Positions 58,850-64,000 of a stretch of DNA of 64,000 nt are shown here, one piece after another. Each line of letters opens with the position of its first letter. The first letter of the stretch is position 1. Under the pieces are notes generated by a model. The model was not told where the DNA came from and did no database searches. It saw only the letters and a list, made by a program, of their open reading frames with translations. Source of the stretch: Marvinbryantia formatexigens DSM 14469 (GTDB lineage: Bacteria > Bacillota > Clostridia > Lachnospirales > Lachnospiraceae); the NCBI RefSeq assembly GCF_025148285.1, contig NZ_CP102268.1, positions 1,786,001 through 1,850,000 on the forward strand. The letters are read 5' to 3'. The translations under genes and the position numbers were made by a program.

Positions 58850-60178
58850 CTATTTGCTCTCCGGGAACACCACCCGCATCCGCGTGCCCACCCCGGTTTT
58901 ACTCCACAGCCCGATTTCCGCGCCGTGCTTCGCCACGGCATGTTTTACAATCGCCAGTCCAAGACCGGTGCCGCCCGTAGATTTTGATCGACTCTTATCC
59001 ACCCGATAGAAGCGCTCAAAGATACGCTTCTGGTCTTCCTCCGGGATGCCGATGCCCGTATCCTCCACCGTCAGCACCGCATGATTGCCCTCCATGCCGA
59101 CCGTCATCACGACACTTCCATCCGGTACATTGTAGCGGATGGCGTTGCTGCAGAGATTATACATAACCTCTTCTATCATTTCCCGGTTTGCCTGGATAAA
59201 GCAGGATCCGCCGGCAAGTCGTAAAGTCACATGATGCTTTTCCGCATTCACCTGCATCATATCCACGCATTTCTCCGCAAGCTCATACAAATCTACCGTT
59301 TCCTTCACCAGCACATCCTCTGAGCTGTCCAGCTCGGAAAGGCGCAGAATATCGTTAATCAGCATCAGCAGACGATTGGAACTCTTATGAATTTCCGCCG
59401 AGAAGCGGACCGTATCCTCTTTTGTGGCGATACCGCTCTCAATCAGCTCCGAATAGCCGGAAATCGCCGTCAGCGGCGTTTTTAATTCATGTGAGACATT
59501 GGCAGTAAACTCCTGCCGCATCTGTGAGCTTTTCACAATATCCGAGTGCTGCTTCTGAATCATATCCAGAAACGGTTTCATTTCTTTATAAGCAATCTCG
59601 TATTCCTCATCATCCATATGCTGCGCCATGTCCTCAATCGGGGAAATGATACTTTTTGTAAGGAAATGCGCGAGCACAAGGCAGACCAGAAACAGCGCCA
59701 TTCCCATAAAAAGCAGCACCGGAATCAGCGGCAGAAGAAAGCTCCATACACTGCCCGCCTCCTTGGCAACACGCAGTATCCTGCCGTCATCCAGCCGTAT
59801 CGCATAATAATATGTATTTTTATCCAGTGTATCCGACCTGCGGACAATCTCCGCCTCGCCGTTTTCCAGTGCACTCTGGATTTCCGGACGCTGTCCGTGA
59901 TTATCCATCTGACCGATGTCCGCATTGCTGTCAAAAACAACCGTACCGTCCTCATCAATCAGCGTAATGCGCAGCCCCTCCACCGCATCATCCTGCAGCG
60001 ACGCATCCGACTGTTCATCGAAAATGCCGGAGCTTTTAATGACATGTGCATAAGTTCTGAGACTGCTTATCACCTCTTCCTGGAAAAGGTTGTAGCAGAC
60101 AAAAACCGAAAGAAACACTGTCAGAATGATCTCCACTGCCGTAATCAGCAGAAACTGCGCATTAATCTTTTTTCTCAT
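58850..60178 (-). CDS. Sensor histidine kinase, PhoR-like
   Basis: The 442-residue kinase has TM1 at about 9-31, an extracellular sensor to about 143 and TM2 at about 146-172. A HAMP-like linker, the H-box FTANVSHELKTPL with H230, and a HATPase domain with N, G1 and G2 boxes (NLCSNAIRYN, DTGIGIPEE, GGTGLGLAIVKH) follow. The start overlaps the response regulator stop by 4 bases. Position beside a Na/Pi cotransporter and PhoP-box-like repeats argues for phosphate sensing. Confidence 0.93.
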   Translation of the reverse strand: MRKKINAQFLLITAVEIILTVFLSVFVCYNLFQEEVISSLRTYAHVIKSSGIFDEQSDASLQDDAVEGLRITLIDEDGTVVFDSNADIGQMDNHGQRPEIQSALENGEAEIVRRSDTLDKNTYYYAIRLDDGRILRVAKEAGSVWSFLLPLIPVLLFMGMALFLVCLVLAHFLTKSIISPIEDMAQHMDDEEYEIAYKEMKPFLDMIQKQHSDIVKSSQMRQEFTANVSHELKTPLTAISGYSELIESGIATKEDTVRFSAEIHKSSNRLLMLINDILRLSELDSSEDVLVKETVDLYELAEKCVDMMQVNAEKHHVTLRLAGGSCFIQANREMIEEVMYNLCSNAIRYNVPDGSVVMTVGMEGNHAVLTVEDTGIGIPEEDQKRIFERFYRVDKSRSKSTGGTGLGLAIVKHAVAKHGAEIGLWSKTGVGTRMRVVFPESK

Positions 60179-60846
60179 TCAATCCGATACCCCACATTCC
60201 GCACGGTCTTAATGTACTTTCCGGCAACGCCCAGCTTCTGGCGCAGCGTCTTGATATGCATATCCAGCGTGCGCGATTCTCCTTCAAAATCCACGCCCCA
60301 GACACGCTCCATGATGCTCTCCCGCGCCATCACAATACCGGCGTTCTGCAGAAACAGTTTCAGAAGCTCAAACTCCTTGTATGTCAGCTCGCAGGGAACA
60401 TCCGAAACATATACCATGCGTTTCTCATTGTCCATAAAAATCTCGTGCAGCCGCATCAGCTTTTCTTCTTCCATCTGATTGACACGACGCAACACCGCTT
60501 TCACTCTGGAAATCAGCTCCATGACACCAAATGGTTTTGTGATGTAGTCATCCGCCCCGTTGTCCAGACCTTTTACCTTGTCAATCTCCGAGGATTTTGC
60601 CGTCACCATCACCACCGGCACCTTTTTTGTCTCCGGGTTGCGGCGCAGCTTCTTTAAAACCTCCACGCCATCGCTGTCCGGAAGCATAATATCCAGGAGC
60701 ACCAGATCCGGCTTTCTCTCAGAGACCTTGTTCCAAAAAGGTTTTGCGTACTCAAATTCCTCTACCGAGTAGCCGCTGTTTTTGAGAGAATAGCTTTCTA
60801 TTTCCCGTATATTTTTATCATCTTCCAAGATATAAATCAAGCTCAT
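60175..60846 (-). CDS. OmpR/PhoB-family response regulator
   Basis: The 223 residues start at the ATG at 60846 (a GTG at 60855 is possible). Receiver domain: ED pocket at 8-9, phospho-acceptor D52 (LLDIMLPD), K104 (ITKPFG). The winged-helix C-terminus has LTYKEFELLKLFLQNAG and VDVHI-type recognition in RTLDMHIKTLRQKLG, ending VRNVGYRIE. It is paired with the kinase gene, which starts inside its last codon. It is probably the PhoP of this organism; the nptA leader has matching direct repeats. Confidence 0.93.
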   Translation of the reverse strand: MSLIYILEDDKNIREIESYSLKNSGYSVEEFEYAKPFWNKVSERKPDLVLLDIMLPDSDGVEVLKKLRRNPETKKVPVVMVTAKSSEIDKVKGLDNGADDYITKPFGVMELISRVKAVLRRVNQMEEEKLMRLHEIFMDNEKRMVYVSDVPCELTYKEFELLKLFLQNAGIVMARESIMERVWGVDFEGESRTLDMHIKTLRQKLGVAGKYIKTVRNVGYRIE

Positions 60847-60931
60847 GCCTCCCACATCCTTTCTTGTAACTGTTTGAGACTTTTCTCCCGCACAATTACC
60901 TTCCTTTATAATTTATCACATTTCTCTTTTT

Positions 60932-61076
60932 ATGGCAAAACAATTTTCTGTGATATCGCTCTTTTTTAAGGCAACACATTTTTTCTACGATATATCTCTT
61001 TTTTAAGGCAACACATTTTTCTGCGATATATCTCTTTTCTAAGGCAACACATATTTTCTGCGATATTTATCACATT
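60932..61076. repeat. 36-37 bp tandem repeats spanning the nptA stop codon
   Basis: Four units start at 60932 (degenerate), 60968, 61005 and 61041 with periods 36, 37 and 36. The unit at 61041 is the coding end of nptA (stop 61039-61041); the others are downstream copies. Confidence 0.85.
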
Positions 61077-62802
61077 CCTGCTGGAACTCCTTGTTGTCCT
61101 CGCGGCGGAGCACATCCGCATAGGCATGCGGATCATACTCGCTCTCATGAGACTGAATCAGATAAACGGCAATGTTCGAGCAGTGGTCTGCCACACGCTC
61201 AAAGCTTGTACAGATATCCGAAAGAATAAAGCCCATCTCAATCGTGCAGCTTCCTGCCTTCAGGCGTTCCACATGACGTTTTTTCACCTGGGAATTGATA
61301 TAATCCATCACTTCCTCCAGAGGCTCCACCTCACGCGCAATCGTCACATCATCCTGCATAAAGCTGTCGAAGGCAAGCCCGGTAATTTCCATTACCGCAT
61401 TTTTAAATACCTCCAGCTCCTTCTGTCCGATATCCGAAAAACGGATTTTCTTTGTATGCAGCTCTTCCGCCGCCGCCATCACGCCGACAGAGTGATCGGA
61501 AATCCGCTCAAAATCCCCGATGCAGTGCAGCATCATGGAAAGCACGCGGCCATCCGAATCCGACAGCTTGCGGCCACTTAGCTTGACAAGATAGTTGCCC
61601 AGATTATCCTCGTATTTATCGACCAGGTCCTCCAGCTCGCGCACACGCGCCGCTTTTTTCTCGTCGTAATTATCAAACAGGGACACCGCCATCGAAAATC
61701 CTTCCTTCGTAAGCTGCGCCATCTGCTTTGCCGCCTCCCGCGCCTGCTCGCAGGCAAATGCGGGACGCTCCAGGAAACGCTCATCCAGCACCGGCACCTC
61801 CAGCTCCTGCAGCTCCCCCGCTTTCTTGCGGTTTCCCACCGTTGCATGTGCCAGCTTCACAAGCTGGTCGCCAAACGGCAGCAGCAGCAATGTCGTAAAT
61901 ACGTTAAAAATACTGTGAATCACCGCAATATTTGCCGGTCCAATCGCGTCCGTCAGAAAATCAAAATGGAAAATTGCGTTGGCGCCGTAAAACAGAACCA
62001 GACATACCGCCGTACCGATCAAGTTGAAATACAGATGGATCGCCGCCGCGCGTTTTGCGTTTTTGTTCGCGCCGATTGACGACATGATTGCCGTGATACA
62101 GGTACCGATGTTCTGTCCCATGATAATCGGAATCGCCAGCCCGTAGGTAACGCTTCCCGTCATGCAGAGCGCCTGCAGAATTCCGACCGACGCGGAGGAA
62201 CTCTGAATGATTGCCGTAATCAACGTACCGGCAAGAACGCCCATCAGCGGGTTGGAAAATGCCGTCAGCACATTTCCAAATTCCGGCACGTCCGCCAGCG
62301 GCTTTACCGCCGAACTCATGCCATCCATGCCGTACATCAGAATCGCAAAGCCCATCATAATGGTTCCGATATTCTTTTTCTTTTCTTTTTTGGAAAAAAG
62401 GATGAATGCCGCTCCGATAAGCGCCAGTACCGGCGAAAAAGAGGTCGGCTTTAAAAGCGACAGCAGAAGATTGTCGCCCTCGATTCCCGTAAGACTCAGT
62501 ATCCACGACGTCGCCGTGGTACCGATATTTGCACCCATAATCAGTCCGACCGCCTGGTTAAGCTTCATAATGCCGGAATTTACAAATCCGACCACCATAA
62601 CGGTCGTTGCAGAGGAGGACTGGATAACTGCCGTCACTCCCGCGCCAAGAAGCACTGCTTTCCATCGGCTGTTGGTAAGCTGCTCCAGAATCCGCTCCAT
62701 CTTACCGCCGGAGGCTCTGGAAAGTCCGTCTCCCATAAGTGACATTCCGTAAAGGAAAAATGCGAGACCGCCTAAAAATGCCAACACATTAAAAATATCC
62801 AT
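61039..62802 (-). CDS. nptA: Na+/phosphate cotransporter with PhoU-like tail
   Basis: The 587-residue membrane protein has two inverted Na_Pi_cotrans repeats carrying the QSSSA hallmark (VIQSSSATTV near 60 and IIQSSSASVG near 200). It ends with a cytoplasmic PhoU-like helical bundle (about 345-575) containing HCIGDFERISDHS and FERVADHCSN. It imports phosphate with sodium. ATG behind AAAGGAG. It stands upstream of the PhoPR-like pair. The last residues YVLP come from a tandem repeat unit. Confidence 0.9.
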   Translation of the reverse strand: MDIFNVLAFLGGLAFFLYGMSLMGDGLSRASGGKMERILEQLTNSRWKAVLLGAGVTAVIQSSSATTVMVVGFVNSGIMKLNQAVGLIMGANIGTTATSWILSLTGIEGDNLLLSLLKPTSFSPVLALIGAAFILFSKKEKKKNIGTIMMGFAILMYGMDGMSSAVKPLADVPEFGNVLTAFSNPLMGVLAGTLITAIIQSSSASVGILQALCMTGSVTYGLAIPIIMGQNIGTCITAIMSSIGANKNAKRAAAIHLYFNLIGTAVCLVLFYGANAIFHFDFLTDAIGPANIAVIHSIFNVFTTLLLLPFGDQLVKLAHATVGNRKKAGELQELEVPVLDERFLERPAFACEQAREAAKQMAQLTKEGFSMAVSLFDNYDEKKAARVRELEDLVDKYEDNLGNYLVKLSGRKLSDSDGRVLSMMLHCIGDFERISDHSVGVMAAAEELHTKKIRFSDIGQKELEVFKNAVMEITGLAFDSFMQDDVTIAREVEPLEEVMDYINSQVKKRHVERLKAGSCTIEMGFILSDICTSFERVADHCSNIAVYLIQSHESEYDPHAYADVLRREDNKEFQQECDKYRRKYVLP

Positions 62803-62853
62803 AAAAATACTCCTTTATCCTACAAGTATGTTCTCCTTAAGCTAACATACCTA

Positions 62854-62892
62854 TGTAAAATCCAGGAGTATTTAATGTAAAATCTGTGTAAA
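62854..62892 (-). promoter_or_regulatory. Candidate PhoP boxes upstream of nptA
   Basis: TTTACA occurs three times on the minus strand (complements of 62887-62892, 62876-62881 and 62854-62859), spaced 11 and 22 bp. This is the helical phase seen in Gram-positive PhoP-box direct repeats. Confidence 0.5.
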
Positions 62893-62960
62893 TTTAGTCT
62901 TCGTTCATAGCAGTTCAGCCAGGCTGCCCTGTTGCCTGCAGAAATCCATTTAAAACCGCT

Positions 62961-63260
62961 CTACAGCAGCCCCAGCACTCTTTCTTTAGAGACTGAACCG
63001 ACGGAAGTCTCCTTCAGCTCGCCGTCCTTAAACACCAGCAGTGTCGGAATACTGCTCACGCGGTAGCTCTGCGCCAGCTCAAATTCTTTATCAACATCTA
63101 CCTTTACAAGCTTCACCTCTGGATGCTCCGCCACGACCTCGTCCAGCACCGGCGCAAACATTTTGCACGGTCCGCACCAGTCTGCCCAGAAATCTACCAG
63201 CACCGTTCCCTTTGCGTCCAGCACCTCGCTCTGAAAGGTTTCTTTTGTTGCATTTATCAT
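62961..63260 (-). CDS. trxA: Thioredoxin
   Basis: The 99-residue cytoplasmic disulfide reductase has the active site WCGPC with C29 and C32, preceded by VLVDFWAD and followed by the cis-proline region SIPTLLVFKDGE. Full domain length for a minimal thioredoxin. ATG behind AGGAGGTGGAAGCAAT. It probably receives electrons from a thioredoxin reductase encoded elsewhere. No operon partner lies within 150 bases. Confidence 0.96.
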   Translation of the reverse strand: MINATKETFQSEVLDAKGTVLVDFWADWCGPCKMFAPVLDEVVAEHPEVKLVKVDVDKEFELAQSYRVSSIPTLLVFKDGELKETSVGSVSKERVLGLL

Positions 63261-63420
63261 ATTGCTTCCACCTCCTGCTTCACGCCATCACATATAGTCT
63301 GCCCGGAAAATCTCTGATATATGTATTTTTATGACGCCGGTTCTGCCATTTATGCCCGCACGCTTTCCACTCTTTTTCTTTATATTATACACATTTTTAC
63401 AAATATGTCGAGTGAAAAAT

Positions 63421-64000
63421 TTATGTCTTTTGCTTTTTTAACAGCTTATTTAACAAAAAACGGCTGAGCCGGAGCATCGGCTTCTCCACAAAATAATAAG
63501 AGCATATTGCCGCCGCCAGCGTAGGCAGGGCACTTATTATAAATGTTTTCGTATATCCCAGGCTAATTCCCCACTGCTGCTGCAGCGAAACCGCAAGCTG
63601 CTGGAAGAAAAAGCCGTACAGATAAATTCCATAGGACGGCTCCACCTTCCTTCCCACGTTCTTGAAGACCGGCTCCGGAGCAAATACAAGTGAAAAAATA
63701 AAATACGGAAAAATCACGTACAGCAGGATATACTGCAGGGTTCCGGAAGCGGACTGGAATGCCAGAAGTACACACATTGCCACGCATGCAAGCTGTATGT
63801 TCAGATACTTACGTACCTCTTCATAGGTAAAGAGGATTCCAATCACATAGCAGACAATTACCTGGTATGCCTGGAACAGGTTCACACCATAAACCACCAC
63901 CCGGTTCTGCACGCCGATAGTAATAAGAGCCACATTTATTCCGCACACCAGCACAGTAAATCCCGCCATGATGCGAAAGGATATTTTTGAACCATGCTTT
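63421..64000 (-). CDS. Acyltransferase family 3 membrane protein, C-terminal part (runs off right edge)
   Basis: The frame is open to base 64000, giving at least 193 residues. An internal ATG at 63969 is probably not the start, because codons continue upstream without a stop. About five hydrophobic segments remain. The ending YGIYLYGFFFQQL...YYFVEKPMLRL is typical of the Acyl_transf_3 (OafA/NodX) family, which acetylates sugars of cell-surface polymers. The catalytic His-containing N-terminus is outside the window. The stop is at 63421. Confidence 0.8.
   Translation of the reverse strand, partial: KHGSKISFRIMAGFTVLVCGINVALITIGVQNRVVVYGVNLFQAYQVIVCYVIGILFTYEEVRKYLNIQLACVAMCVLLAFQSASGTLQYILLYVIFPYFIFSLVFAPEPVFKNVGRKVEPSYGIYLYGFFFQQLAVSLQQQWGISLGYTKTFIISALPTLAAAICSYYFVEKPMLRLSRFLLNKLLKKQKT

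Overview
The window looks like a chromosomal segment of a spore-forming, anaerobic, gut-type Clostridia, most likely Lachnospiraceae. That is an inference from gene content: orphan spmB, a cobalamin riboswitch, YesMN-type regulators beside sugar importers, Clostridia-type PD-(D/E)XK proteins, and strong GGAGG ribosome binding sites. Base composition is balanced and genes are dense. No rRNA, CRISPR array, insertion sequence or prophage was seen.

Layout. 1-787: start of a TPR protein running off the left edge. 1071-6459: cobalamin riboswitch followed by a complete peptide/nickel-type ABC importer. 6524-10574: spmB and a large Cna-B-type wall-anchored surface protein. 10898-17255: PAP2 phosphatase, fba, an unrecognised two-gene module, an oligoendopeptidase F and a Panacea-type toxin-antitoxin pair. 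17264-27186: a xylo-oligosaccharide locus with sensor kinase and response regulator, ABC importer, GH120 beta-xylosidase and AraC regulator. 27599-28774: PD-(D/E)XK protein with a Gln-rich coiled coil. 28964-32725: a BlaI/BlaR1-type operon whose protease and secreted product share a C-terminal module. 32864-34202: YgjP-like metallopeptidase and exonuclease III. 34423-46552: an alpha-galactoside/galacturonide locus (two GH4 enzymes, GH27, ABC importer, YesL and two AraC regulators, one frameshifted), interrupted by a DUF3990/DUF3791-type toxin-antitoxin pair and tRNA-Lys. 46670-54787: dGTPase-like protein, thymidine kinase, SbcCD, a second M3 peptidase and shikimate kinase. 54788-64000: a palindrome-rich gap, mntP, an internally deleted PD-(D/E)XK relative, a radical SAM protein, pyridoxamine kinase, a PhoPR-like pair beside a Na/Pi cotransporter with PhoP-box-like repeats, thioredoxin, and the end of an acyltransferase.

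How the genes work together. Two sugar loci each combine a CUT1-type importer lacking its own ATPase, intracellular glycosidases and dedicated regulators, so imported oligosaccharides would be cut in the cytoplasm. All three importers place a hairpin just after the binding-protein gene, which should give more binding protein than permease. The phosphate genes form one block. Two putative toxin-antitoxin pairs carry an inverted repeat at the predicted transcription start, as expected for autoregulation.

Most unusual points: (1) the BlaI/M56 operon with a shared SH3-plus-novel C-terminal module; (2) tandem 34-37 bp arrays that start inside the last codons of three unrelated genes and repeat their stop-codon region downstream; (3) a structured aroK-mntP gap with competing stems; (4) the Panacea pair with operator and an inferred TTG start; (5) an AraC gene broken at a seven-C tract.
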